The position numbers and the translations under genes are program-made. From Pterobdella sp. o SKG-2022 (Eukaryota; Annelida; Clitellata; Hirudinida; Piscicolidae): DNA of 64,000 nt. Where the stretch lies: the NCBI GenBank assembly GCA_964035795.1, contig OZ038327.1:4944174-5008173 (forward strand), read 5' to 3'. Positions 27,401 to 53,455 of this stretch are shown here, piece by piece; position 1 is the first letter of the stretch, and every line of letters starts with the position of its first letter. The notes beneath the pieces were generated by a model. The model saw nothing but the letters and a program-made list of their open reading frames with translations. It made no database searches and was not told the DNA's origin.

Positions 27401-27874
27401 GTGAGTATTACAAACAATTTTGTTTATTTTTAAATTTGACGTTGGAATAGACATTGTATGTTTTTCAATTTGATGCCAGAACGACTTAAGTCGTGAGATT
27501 TTGTGAATCAGTATATATTCAATTATTGAAAAAAGAAAAAGAAAATGAGGAAATTTCTAGAAATATATTATTTAATTGTATATTCACTTAATTAAACCAT
27601 AACAATTATTTTTGCAAGTTTTCGTAGAATCGAAAAGTTATAGAATGGGCGGTAAGGAGAGAGGTTTTATTGATTCGTTGAAATTTCAATTCATCACTAT
27701 CTCCGATATACATTTATGCTGAAGCTGCTAGCTTGCATCATTTTCTACCAAGTTGATTTGCGTGTTTAACGTATACTTTTTAATTCATATTTATTTGATG
27801 AATATAATTTTTCTCATCACCTTATCAAACGTCTCGCTTACTTAACCAAAAGTATGAACACACAAAATCAACAA

Positions 27875-28185
27875 TTAAGCAAATCCTTTTTATAGCCCAT
27901 TTTCTTTTTACCAAGGTTTGGGCTTTTTGAAAATTCTTTCTCGAAGTCAACCTTTCCATTCAGAGCGATCGAGTGGATCCGCAAAAACCGTGTCTTACTT
28001 TCTTTTAGCATTTAGTATGAGTTCGTTCCAAGTCTTTTTGGGCCTACCAGGCTTCTTGCAAGTATCTAAATCCAACTTTCGCACCTAAGAGAACCAACCC
28101 ACGCTACGCTCTACATGTCCAAACCACCTCATTCTGCTTGTACGAAGAACTACCTCAACATCCCAAATGCCAAGTTTTTAAAGGA
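27875..28185 (-). mobile_element. 5'-truncated LINE 3' end (same family as 10028-11770)
   Basis: About 300 bp colinear with 10028-10340, including the AAAGCCCAAACCTTGG tail and the coding part just upstream. It lies in the BCAS3-RAB8 spacer. Confidence 0.85.
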
Positions 28186-28199
28186 GTGAGTGAGAGCAA

Positions 28200-29759
28200 A
28201 CGTCAAACACAGTCTGATAAAAATATTTATTGTCTGAAAGTTCCAAAACTTCTGCGTTACGTGGGTCTTATATGGAATATTATCAATAATAATAATAATA
28301 ATAATAATGATAATAATAAATAAATAACAATAATAAGTTATTATTAAAAAAAACCGAATAATAACAATAAGTTCATAATAATCTTGTCAGCAAATCAAAT
28401 GCACACACATAGTATAACTGGCAGCAACAGTGACAAACAGTGATGGAGCAACAAGAATAAAAAAAAATCATAAAAATAATAAATAAATGGTAATTTTGAA
28501 AAATTTATCAATGCAAAGTTAAAAAAAGCAGGTTTATAATGAAAAAGTCAGAAATAAAAAAATAATAAAACGGATAATAAAAATAATAATGTAGATAAAA
28601 GCAAGAGCATATAATATCAATACAAGCGTAATGAACAAGCATTTACAAATCGTTGTGTTGTGGCTAGTTTAATAATAATAATAATAATGATGACGATACA
28701 AATAAAAAAAATAATAAACATAAGAAGAATTATAATCATAATATAAATAATAGGAATAATAAAAAATTTATAATACATGGTAATAATGAAAAATAGTTTA
28801 GATGAAAATGAAGGGAAATAATGACAATGTATGAAGAGGAGGAAGAAGAGAAAGAAGATGAGGAGGAAGAGGAAAAGGGGGAAGAGGTAGAAAAAGAGGA
28901 AAAGAAGGAGTGGTTTGGAAAATCGATTGCGTTGTTGAACTGAACATATTGAAACTGGTGATCAAGAAGACTTGCAAAACTGAACAAAATGCGACGCAAT
29001 GTTTGAGCTGAAGAGAACGCAGATGAACAAATTCACAAAAGAACACACACACACAAACAAGAGGGGGCACAAAGACACAAGGTGCTAGACACACACCCGC
29101 ACACACACACACAAACGAACACAGTTAGTTAAATGAAATGACCATTCATACCAGTACGAAGTTTATCATTACAACTATAATAAAAACTTATATTAAGAAA
29201 TGCATTTATCAAGAATAACAAGCGATATTTAAAAAACCTACTAAAAATATCAATAACAACACTAATAAAAAAAATAAGAACAAGACAGGAGTGGCAGAAA
29301 GGAAGCGATATTAAACATTGTTATTCAGAATGAGTCATTAAATGCTGATGAAACTGAATCAGCCACCACACCCCATGAAAACTATCTAACTTAATTATGT
29401 GTGTGAAACATTAGTTATGCTGCTACAATATTTCTTTATATAGCGCCTTTGAACGATGCGTATTATTATTATTATATTGATTGATTGACTGATAATATAA
29501 GTAATCGAAACCTCTTTAAGGTGACTTGTTATAACTACATCTTCAATACAAATCATTATAACTATTGAACAAACGAACGAGTACTAGCGAGTTAACCATT
29601 AAATAACTTGTCGCATACAACTGTCGAACGATATCTGATTGAATCAATAACTAATAAGTACTGATTAGCTTATGAATATTAATATGATATTAATAGGTCA
29701 TTGGAATATTCAATTGAATGTATTTGAAGTTGTTTTACTGATGATACATACATACTCAT

Positions 29760-29792
<33 letters not shown>

Positions 29793-30050
29793 CACAAAAA
29801 TTAATATTTATCAATATCATTATCATAATCATTATATACACCATCATTATCATGACCATTATAAAAGACATAATCATAATCGTGACCATCAAAATAATGA
29901 TAACACCAGATTTTAAATAATTATGAAATGCTAGTGAGAATCATATAAATTTCAGAAAAAAAATGAATAATACAAATGATAGAATAATCAATAAAATAAG
30001 AGAAAAAAATTCATTAAAAATAATAATAATAATAAACATCATAAAACAAT
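28200..30050. other. AT-rich low-complexity spacer
   Basis: Dominated by AAT/ATA triplet runs, a purine-rich stretch at about 28830-28920 (GAGGAAGAAGAG) and CA repeats near 29040-29115. Near 29440 a TATAGCGCCTTTGAA segment resembles the SINE tail. No gene is recognised. Confidence 0.6.
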
Positions 30051-30125
30051 AAAAATGGCATCAATGCATCCATACCACAAAAAAATTCCGTTATCATCAT
30101 TCACTATCAAATCATCGGTCTATTA

Positions 30126-30440
30126 CCATATATGGATATTTACCCAGCATTACCATATATGGAAATTCAGACATCACAACTTTATATCGAAACACCTATA
30201 TCATCATTACCTTACCACACACATGATGACAACCAATATCAAAAAAGGTGAAAAAATGTACAATAAAGAGAAATGACCATATAAGGAAATAAGTATCTAT
30301 GCAATCAAGGAGCATTACCATATAAGGAAATAAGTATCTATGCAATCAAGGAGCATTACCATATAAGGAAATAAGTATCTATGCAATCAAGAGAAATGAC
30401 CATACAAGGAAAAAAGTATATATGCAATTACCATATATGG
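30126..30440. promoter_or_regulatory. Cluster of six perfect CArG boxes, partly in a 41-bp tandem repeat
   Basis: CC(A/T)6GG sites occur at 30126-30135, 30153-30162 and 30431-30440 (CCATATATGG), and at 30277-30286, 30318-30327 and 30359-30368 (CCATATAAGG). A one-mismatch copy is at 30400-30409. Sites 3 to 5 lie in a 41-bp tandem repeat. CArG boxes are the known binding site of SRF and MADS-domain factors. The cluster lies 0.56-0.87 kb beyond the RAB8 stop codon. Regulatory activity is inference. Confidence 0.4.
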
Positions 30441-30871
30441 AAATGAACATCCATCCGATAGTAAAACATTACAATATATGAAAATAATCCTGTAATGAAT
30501 CAAAACATATAACCTAATAAGGAAATAATCCTGCATCCAATCGAAATGCACCAAATGGAGAGAGAAACTGGAAAAGTGGAAATTAAAAGAATCAAAGAGG
30601 AATCAGCAAAGGAGGTGTGGCGGGGGGTGTTAATGAAATAGATAAACTTATTGAATAATATATTGAGAAAGGAAATATTCATACGAATGATATCAATAGA
30701 GAGATGATATATCATTATATATAATTCATAAAAAATACATGAAAAAAATAGTATAAGGTAGACATAAGATCAACGAGAGATTATTATAAATATAGCTAAT
30801 GAGGAAGTAAATAAGAGAGAGAGAAAGAGATATTTGAAGAAGTAAGCAAACAAAAAAATAACACTAATCAA

Positions 30872-30932
<61 letters not shown>
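30872..30932. repeat. (CA)n microsatellite
   Basis: About 29 CA units, 70 bp beyond the RAB8 stop codon and therefore probably inside its 3' UTR. Confidence 0.95.
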
Positions 30933-30935
<3 letters not shown>

Positions 30936-31000
30936 CAAACACAACACGCACACCAATAACGGACAAAAAGAAATGGCGGGATGAGGGGAGAGGAAGTGAT

Positions 31001-34000
31001 TCATAAAAGCTGACACCTCCATCCTTTGTTCTTCTTCGGCGTGTCACTCTTGAGCACCTGCCCTTTGGTCTTCACCGAGGGTGAGTTCACTTCCTGTTGA
31101 GTAGAAAAATAAAAATGATAATAATAGTAATACCCAGAATTGAATAATAGAAATAATAAAAATAATTCATGAAGAGATAATTTTAATAATAGTACTGAAA
31201 TAATAATGATTTTTTAATAAATTATAGAATTTTTTTATATGATGAATAAATAAAATTATTATTATATGGTCTCGGGCATGACGCCAAACTGCACCGAAGA
31301 TAGCGTCTCTAAATTGAAACTGCTTTTTTGTTATAACCTGGATAACATTAGACTCTGATAGTAGGTTTCGAAAAACTAATATTCTGGTATCATTGTCATT
31401 TGGCTTGGTGAATGATATTTCTGTTGACAAAGGCAAGGCAAACTGCCCAGGTGTGGGAACGATGGATCTTGAATTCGATAATTTCAAGTTGGACGTTAGC
31501 TCGGATTGACAGTCAATAACCATTTTTTTCAAATAAATGGCTTTTTCATAAATTATAGTATACTATTATAGTATAAATAATCTAGGCCGACTGCTTCCCA
31601 GTTACTGAGACATGTACAACAGTATTATAATCTAATGAGATTAATTATTATTGATAGTACTCATAAAATTATAATAATAATAATCGATAAAAAAATTATA
31701 AAAAATAAAACAAACACACACACACAAACACGCACCATTCTCTTATCCATTTTCATCTTGATATCCTTCGCCAACGTTACAAAAGCCCCTTCAACGTTGA
31801 TGCTCGCCTATGAAAAAATAATAATAATAATGATAAACAGGAAAACAATAAAAATAATAATAATAAGAAAATAAATCAGAAAAAAATGATGCTACTGCAC
31901 CTTGGCAGATGTTTCCATGAATTTCATTCCGTTTTCCATGGCAAGCTGTTGGTGGTTTAATAATAATAATAATAATAATAATAACAACAATAATAATCAT
32001 CATAATGGTAAAAATAATCATATAGTATATAAGTATAATAATAAGAATAATAATAAAAATTTAAAAACAGAAATAATAACAATAATACATGTAATAATGA
32101 AGATATTAATAATAAAAATAATGTCAAACGGGTCACACACAGTTTGTCCTTGTTCTTTGGAAACTTGCCTGCGATCCTCCATGTCACATTTGTTGCCCAA
32201 AATCATCTTTTCTACGTCTGCTGTGGCATGCTGGAAAAAAGATTAAAAATGATGGGTAGAGAAGAAGGTGGAGGCTGGAGAGTGTGGAATGGATGATGGA
32301 TTGATGGAGATAGAAAGGTGGAAGAAACGCGGAAGAGTGACGGTGGAAAAAGTTGGGAAATGGTTGAGTGAAGTGAAGAAGAAGAAGGTAAAATGTGGAA
32401 GGAAGATGAGTAGAATGGTGAAGGAAGGGTTGGTAGAAAAGATTTGATGGCAGTGGTGATGAAGGTTGGTGTGAATGTGGGAGTGGTGGAGGAAGGTGAG
32501 TAGGTGTAGTGCAAAGCGAATGAGAAAAATGGAAGAAGAGATTCTTGTAAAAATTTAACAAAATAAAAAATATATTCCAAAGAAAAACACGACAAATTTT
32601 ATTTCAGTCTACGAAGCTCTTGGTAAGTTGAACTTGCATTATCAAGTGGAGTACAAACGTGGACTTGAGTATGATTTGAAGTGCTTTTACGAGAGCAGGG
32701 CATATACGATAGACAGGAAAGAAGAAAAAGTAAAATTTAAAAAAAAAATAATTATACAAATAAATGAGAATAAAAAATAGAAATAAAATACCCTAAAAAG
32801 AAAAAAAAACAGTTCATAGCAAAAAAAAATGAAAAGAACGGCTACTAAAAGAGGTATTTTAAAGTCATGACCAATACCTCTTCGATGTTTCTGATCCAGT
32901 TCTTGATGTTGCTGAAAGACTTCTCATTGGTTATGTCATACACCAACATTATGCCCTGGTGTCAGTTATTGTTCATTTTATTATTATGATATGATTTTTA
33001 TTATTTTATCATGATTTTTATCAAATTATTGGTCTAATTTTCATCATTTTATTCTAATGACCAATTAATGTTATTTTTTTCATTATGAATTTTAGCATTT
33101 TATTATTATGGTTTTTATTATTTTATTATTATGATTTTTCTTTTTGTTAGTGAGGTTTTGTCAATTTATCAGTCTGATTTTTGTTATTTTATAGATATAA
33201 TTATTATTTTAGTATAATCAACATCTTTACCTAATCAAAAAAATCAGTTTAAATATCAATAAAAAGACCTCTGCACATTTTAGAGCTGCTGGGAACTGAA
33301 AACCATTTTCATTTTTTTTTAAATTATTAGCTACAAACCGCTGGTACAAATATTATAATAACAACAATAACAATAATAATATAAAAAAATGAAGTCCAGA
33401 TATTGGTACATATACATTAAAAGTTTGATCTCATACGGCTAATAAGTGATATTTTTATTGCTCATAACTAATTTATCTTAATCCCATTATGATTAATATT
33501 TTTACAAAATCATTTAATTATAGTCAGCATCTTTTCCTTTTCCAAGGGGTCACTGTCTTCTTCCCATGACCTAACCCTCTCCATTTCATCTTGTCATAGG
33601 CATCTTCAAGACCTAATCCAAACCCATGACAAAAGTTTCCATCATACTTTTCAAAGCTAATCTTGGCTTTCCCCTTCCTCTACTGCTTTCAGCCTCAAAC
33701 CCTCAATGCCTGCCTCACACAATCATCATTCCCTTTCCTTATAACATGCCCAGCCATCTTGAACTCCTATGTCTCACCACTTCAATAATATTATTATCCA
33801 ACCCAAATCTAGCCATCAACTACTTCATACTCACACCATCAGCTAACTGCACACCACACATCATTCGAACCATCCATTTTTCTGTTCTCAAAATACTCTC
33901 TCCAATAGATCTTACCACTCAAGTTTCCGAGCCATATGTCATGACAGGCCTCACACAGGTCTTATAAATTTTTAATTTGATATTTCATGTGTGCCTTTTA

Positions 34001-36802
34001 CCAAATAACATAGAAGACACACTGTTAAATGCCTTCCATTCTAGCCCTATCCTAGCTTGTAACAGCTAGCTCACTTCCTCCTCCACCATTCATATTAGCC
34101 CCTAGATAACAAAAATTATTCACCTTTTCTAACTCACTCAGACAAACAGATAAAACATTCTTACATACCTCATTTGAAACATTCATACAAACCCTGCATT
34201 CAAAATTTCCATTCATCCTATAAGAAACTCTCTTTATCCTAGCACACCATGCATGAACACACTTCATCATGCCTGTCTTGCACCTCACACAATTTACCTC
34301 AGCCTTCTCGCCACACACACACACCACATGGATCAATCTTAGTCAAAACAAAAACCCCAATTAACAATACTGTTATTATTTTGATAATTCATTAATGTTA
34401 TTAGCAAGATATAACTGAATCAAACCAACCATCACTGAAGTAATAAGCTAATTAAGACCACAAGCAACTAATAAAATCAAAACGAAAATATAAAATCATA
34501 ACAAAATATGTAATTGGTCATTGGATGCTTAATACATATCATGTGATGCAAAAGAATATTATTGTTATTATTCACAGTTGAATTATGATAAGGTTATACT
34601 GTTCGAGAATTTTAGTTGAATACAAAATTTTTACATGTTCTTCCAAGAAATTCCTCATAAATCAAAAAGTATATTTAAGAAAACAATATTATCTTCATCT
34701 ACGCCATCTTTATTTGAACTCCATATTATTATATATACTTTATGATATTGTATACAAAAACACCATCAAAATCAGTCCAACCCTTGGTGAAGGAAAATAG
34801 GCTATAAAAAGGATTTGATTGGTTGATCATCTTCATCATCATCATCAGATAGATTTCATTCAATCTCATCAACCAATTATATATTCTACTTGTCATCCTA
34901 TTTTTTTTGTATAAATGGACCATTAGACCATTGGAGTTCGTTAGCTCAAAAGATGTTTCCTAGGGCACTACTCTTTGTGTATATAATTGTAAATATTGAT
35001 TATAATCACCATCAACCTATTATATACGCACAACTCTAAAAAGGTGGTGTTTATGGATGTGAAAATCACCAGTAGTTTTGGAAGGATGTAGAAACGCCAA
35101 GAGTATGTAATAAGAGTATGAATTATATGTATACGGCATGCTAGGATAAGTATGTAGTGTTTGATAAAGGTTTGGTGATATGAAGAATCTTATGATTGTA
35201 CATCTTAACAACCCTAAACCAACACTAGTCCATCTGATCTACCACAATTCATCAACTATGGTGCATCAGACCAACACAGATCCTCATTAGAATTCTTTTT
35301 TCGTTTTGTTGCTCAATTTTACACTGTGCTTCAAACACCCCTTATCTTAGCAATCAATTGAATCCTTTTGTAAATCTAGCTTACCTTATTCACCAAAACC
35401 ATTTGCCTAACCCTTTCTACCAGTTTGTTAAATATATAAACCTACTCATCATCCTCACCACCATTATGGTTTAAGATAATAAAATCCCATCTTAATCTGC
35501 ACCATCAGACATGATTGAAATTGATTGATCAATACAAAAAAATTAATTGTTCTGATGACAATGGAAAGACATGAATAATCTGGTTGTGATTGGCTGGCAT
35601 AATTATTCTGATGATGATTGGTTGACATGAGGCACATGATTATGATAAGATATGGGATAAAAAAAATGGATAAAATGTTAATGGAAAAAAAAACAATACA
35701 ATAACAATGAGTGGCATTAGCTTCGAGAGTTTCTAGACCACATAAAAAGTGAACCAAAAAAAATTATTTATTAAACCCATGCTAGAAAGGGAAAGAACAC
35801 AAAAAGATGATGATGAGAAACTGAATTTTTTAAGAGTTTTTAAAAGACAATCCCACACACTCAAGTGGTTTTGATCATTTGAGAATATGAGTGTCTGGCT
35901 GTTCTACTTCAAAAAAGGGAGCATTTAGGTGAATAAAAAAACAATAAAAACAAAAATTATTAGCTATGGAAATAAAAAAAAATATAAATGATGAAAGTTT
36001 CTTATAATAAACAACTAGGATGAAATGTTTACAAAAAGAATAAACAACAACAACAACAATAAAACTCACCATAATATACAAAGATAAAATAAAAAAAATA
36101 TCCTTAATAATAATAATAATAATAATAATCAAACTCACCATAGCTCCCCTGTAGTAGGCAGTTGTGATGGTTCTGAATCTCTCTTGACCTGCTGTATCCC
36201 TGTGTTGTTGTTGTGTTTATGAGTGGTGATGTGTTGTGTTAGTTGGTGATGTAGTTTTGGTTGATAATGGTAATAATATTGTGTTGGTTGATGGAAGTGC
36301 TAGTTTGTTAATGTTGTTGTGTGTACATAGAATTTAGTTGAATAGGTGATTATAATTGTTACTAAACTCAATTCATTCACTTGTGTTTTATCTATTTAAA
36401 GACATAGACTGAATTTTGAATATAATTATCAAGCTGTATTGGAAATGAACAGACAATAAACGATAATAGTGAAAATAGGAGGTGAATTAGAACCATATTT
36501 GTAACTTGATCTTCTTTCCATCTAGCTCTATAGTTCGGATTTTGAAATCTATGCCTGAATGTAAAAAAAAATTATTTATAAATTGATTTTTGGTTAATAT
36601 GAAGTATATTTAAGTTGCTATAATTTAAATTTAAATCGTTTTTTGAGTGAAAACCGAAAAAAGAGATGGTATGTTAACCAATGGTGGAAATGAATGTGGA
36701 GTTGAAAGCGTCTTCAGAAAATCGAAATAAAACGCATGTCTTTCCTACCCCAGAATCTCCAATCAACAGAAGTTTGAATAAGTAGTCATAAGTTTTAGCC
36801 AT
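31001..36802 (-). CDS. RAB8: RAB8-family small GTPase, complete, 8 coding exons
   Basis: Minus-strand exons in coding order are 36802-36679, 36554-36494, 36199-36139, 32955-32878, 32230-32141, 31945-31901, 31807-31736 and 31093-31001. They total 624 nt, or 207 residues, the same length as vertebrate RAB8A. The N-terminus [18 protein letters not shown] is the RAB8 form (RAB10 begins MAKKTYDLL). Guanine-nucleotide motifs are all intact: P-loop GDSGVGKT at 15-22, switch I STIG with its Thr, DTAGQE at about 63-68, NKCD at about 121-124 and ETSAK at about 149-153. The tail ends in the CAAX-type CQLL, as expected for geranylgeranylation of RAB8 (CVLL in mammals). RAB8 directs post-Golgi and recycling vesicles to the plasma membrane and cilium. 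Intron 3 (32956-36138) holds LINE and SINE debris. The gene is divergent from the AAK1-like kinase. Confidence 0.96.
33520..34340 (-). mobile_element. Degenerate LINE fragment (WLGHVVRK family) in RAB8 intron 3
   Basis: From 34340 leftwards the minus strand reads [81 protein letters not shown] and SSRWLGM. These are the segments C-terminal to RT in a non-LTR element, with a small Cys-rich insert. Same family as 4970-5480 and 41395-41750, and inserted in sense with RAB8. Stops show it is dead. Confidence 0.87.
34775..34835 (+). mobile_element. LINE 3' end fragment, plus orientation
   Basis: Reads CCAACCCTTGGTGAAGG then GGCTATAAAAAGGATTTGAT, the plus-strand form of the tail that ends the 10028, 8471 and 27875 copies. 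Confidence 0.75.
34925..34995 (-). mobile_element. SINE tail fragment
   Basis: Matches the 9118-9180 part of SINE copy A (TTCGTTAGCTCAA to CTCTTTGTGTATATAATTGT) but lacks the tRNA-like head. Confidence 0.75.
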
Positions 36803-37670
36803 TTAAACTACTTTGACGGTTTTTTGAAATAGAAATACAATCGAAATTGAAATTTTAATTTATAAAAAAGGGTATTTACAACTTAGATTTATTCTTTTTG
36901 AAGTATTTACTACAAAATTTATATTTTCTTGGACGAACGGCGGATATTAATAAAAATGATATAACTAATTTTCCAAAATTTACTTTTATATTACTTAGAA
37001 ATCGTTTTCAAAAATTTTCAGAATAAAGTTTTGTCAGATTCAAATTAAAAACTCGTATTTTATCAGCTTGTTTTAACTTCTTTTAAAAACAATATGAACT
37101 CGATTTTTGATGATTAAATAGTCGATTCAGTTAATAAAAATTGACGGATTAATGTTAATTCGATGAGTTTCCAAATGAATAAACACAACTGATTAAGCAA
37201 AAAAAAAATAACTTCTGGAACTAATTTAATTCAAACCAGATTTCAAACATTTCTATCAATTTGTATGTTGATTTTAGTTAACGAAAAAGCATAAAAATTT
37301 AAAAAAAATTTCATTTCTGAAGTTTAAAGTTTAAAATCGGAAAATATTAATTTTTTTCATAATTATGTGGTTGAGCATAAATTCATTTTTAAAGCAAAGT
37401 ATGATATACTTTATCTCTATTTTATTCCTTATCTATCAAATTATTTGCATTATAGATTAAAGATGTTACAGGTTAAATTGCAATCCATATTTAAATGAAA
37501 GATTTCCCGATGTTGATAATTTCACAATCTTATGTAAACGTTACGACAGTCCAAAAGTTATATGTAAAACAAGCGAACTTTAAAATAAAAAAATCTTTAA
37601 AAAAATAAAATCAAAAAATTTGAAAAAAATCTTCATTCGAAATATAAAAAAGTGAAAAAAATAAATCAAA
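36803..37670. promoter_or_regulatory. Divergent intergenic region between RAB8 and AAK1 start codons
   Basis: This 868-bp AT-rich stretch separates the two outward-facing start codons. It has no recognised coding sequence or retroelement fragment, unlike most spacers here. It should hold both 5' UTRs and a shared or back-to-back promoter. No TATA, initiator or specific factor site can be called with confidence in such AT-rich sequence. The function is inferred from gene layout alone. Confidence 0.5.
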
Positions 37671-50615
<12,945 letters not shown>

Positions 50616-53455
50616 TAATAATGATGATAACAGATTGGATTTGAGTTGGAAAAGCAGTTTTGGCTTCCGTTTTTGTTTTAATGGGGATAATATAAATAAT
50701 AAAAACTAGTAACAATAGTAACATGAATGATTATAATATAAAAAAATTAATAATAATAATAATAACTTGGATGATTTTTTAGGGACATCTTATGTATCGT
50801 TTTGTTCAAATTTTCTTGATTTAAAAATTTGTTTTATAATGAGGAAATTATAGATACATTTATTGTTTAACAATAACACTTGGGCATGTGCTCAACATCT
50901 TAGGGTGACATAATCGTTTACTAGAGGGAAGCAGTCCAACCCATGCTAGCATGGAAACGGACGCAAAACAATGATGATGAGAGGGAAGCAGTCTGATAGA
51001 GATATTTTAGTGTTGTTGAATGAGAAACTGGGTAAGAATATGTCTTATGAGACTTCCCAGAAAGGTGGTGAAGAGGTGAACATCTATTACTGATTGTAGC
51101 ACACGTTGCTAGTTTAATACAATTGAAATACTCCTCATATACCGGTTGGTAGAGCTCACCATACTCATGTCCCTAAGAAGTCACCAATTCTAAGGAATAT
51201 CTTTGAAGTAGGATGCCTCCTTTCTTATTGGGTTGTTTAATCCCACAAAAACCATCTCAAGGGGGCTTCTGATTTTAAGCTTTTCTGAGTATAACCTTTA
51301 GGAGAATTTTTGATAACTGCCTCTGATATATATACCCAAGATTCAATGAATAACGAGTAGGGTAAAAAAATGAGGGAAACATCAGTACATTTTCTTTTTT
51401 TCTCCGTTTAGTTGTACCAACACCGGAACATCCCACTATAGCCACATAATGCAGTCGAAGTGCTAGTGAAGGTTCTAAAAACATTTTTCTTCATAACGTA
51501 TCCCTCCGCCACAATCGTTGGTCTCTTGAAACGCGAAAACAGGAGCTCTTGTATGCCTTGTTATTGCGGTGATGTATGATTTTAACGGACCCAGAGCCAC
51601 CGACAATCGCTGGAGAATAAGGCAATTAAGCCCTGCTGCCAGTCTTGGGATTCTTCTCTTGTTATTTATCTTTACGTTTTTCTTTCATATCTCTGTTTAG
51701 CACACTTGCTGCGTCGAGAGATGTACTGCCAAGATATTTTCACTACATCAAAGTGCGGCACCAATGGTTTTTAATGTTTGAAACGCGTAATGGGATACAG
51801 ACAGTCACACTTGATCGGCCCATGGCAACTTCTGAGTGCTCGCTGACCCAATCTCCCCTGTTTTAAAATATCATTAAATATCTTCAAAATATGCCATGTC
51901 AAGCTTCAACCACAAGCTTGAAGCGAAATCTCTAATGATTTTATCGTTCATAATACTTCAGCGTTGACTATAAAAACTACTTATTAGAGTGAAATTGTAA
52001 TTATTAGAAGTTTTAGTTTTTGTTACACAATGAATGTATCTGAAATTTCCTCATTATAAAAAAAATAAAAATCAAGAAAATATTAATGATAATAATAATA
52101 TTTATAATAATAATAATTACGAATAAGATTTTGTGTGTTTTAGTTGTAAGTTTTTTCCGGTTATGGTACCTTTTTGATGTTGAAGAATAATAGCAAAAAT
52201 ATCAATAATGATAAATTAAATTGTTTAAATAACACGTTGAAATAATAAAAACAAAAAATATAATAATAATAACGGAAATAATAGAAAGTTAACACAAAAT
52301 AATAAGAAAACTATTGAAAAAAAATCAACTAGCTTTTGAAGTTAATTCATTTCTTGCGTTTTTCTCAGTAACCATAATTTTCTGTCGTATTTAGTTTTGT
52401 GTTTTTATTGTTTCGATTCATGTTTTTTCTAAATTGTTATTCTTATTATTGTTGTTTTTGTTATTATTGATGTTATTGAAAATGTCATTATTCTTATTAT
52501 TTTTATTGATGTTATCAAAAATTTCATTTTTGCTATTATTGCTGTTATTGAGAATGTCGTTTAGTTGTATCTACTTATTTTTATTGTTTTATCATTTTGT
52601 ATGTTGTTGTTTTTATTAATGTTATTACTTTTATTTTTTTCTTCATCTTTGTAAGAATCAACCAGTAAGCTATGAAGATGACTATTTTGATTGTTGCTTT
52701 CATATTTTCTCTTTATTTTTTAGTTATTATTAATATTTTTTGTTACTTTTTTGTTTAATTATTATTATTTATTACTACTATTATGATTTTCGTTACTTTT
52801 CCACTTTTCTTTCATTTTTATTATTATTTTTTACTTTTTTAATACATTTTAAAATATTTTTGGATAATATTTTATTAAACTCAATGTCTACCTTCTACAC
52901 ACATTCTGCTTTGTACTTTCATCTATATTCATTTAATTAATTTTATTTATTATAGTTAATTTACATTTCTTCTTTTTTATTTATTTCAATTGTTTTAAAT
53001 ATGATTCCTCTTATTTCTTCCGTCTTAAGTGTTTTTATGAAATTTTATTCGTTATTTTAAATACAGTTTAAATTATTAATTTGCATTGTTTCAAATAGAA
53101 TTTTATTCACAAGTTTCTTTGTTAACAATTGAGTTTTAATTATTTTTTCAATTTTCACTCTAGTTATTATTGTTATTATTATTATTATTTTCTTTTTAGA
53201 ATTTTTCATCATATGAAGATATAACGGTGATTTTGACTCATCAATTTCACTCATTTCTTATCACTGTTTTGTTTATTATTCATCATTGTTAATCCATTAT
53301 TATTCTTGATTTTATTTTTTTCGTTCTTATCATCATTATTATATTTATTATTATTACCCTTATCAATATTTTAAAAATTTTTTTATCATTATAAATATAT
53401 TTGACATCATTTTCATTTTTTTCATTAGGGTTCGCAGAGACACAAATAGAGATAA
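50616..53455. other. AAK1 3' flank and AT-rich spacer, no gene recognised
   Basis: Contains the AAK1 3' UTR and a LINE/SINE 3' tail at 50935-50985 (CCATGCTAGCATGGAAACGG). The 51100-51880 stretch is less AT-rich, and its frames are short and match nothing I recognise. The rest (52000-53450) is TTA/TTTTA low-complexity sequence. Confidence 0.5.
50935..50987 (+). mobile_element. Short LINE/SINE 3' tail
   Basis: AACCCATGCTAGCATGGAAA then CGGACGCAAAACAATGATGA, the plus-strand counterpart of the tail at 3335-3390. Confidence 0.6.

Noticed and set aside
32184..32595. Ser/Pro/His-rich minus-strand open frames of 125-127 codons
   Set aside because: They lie upstream of RAB8 exon 5 in an intron with GGTGGAAGA-type repeats; there is no conserved motif or splice consistency.
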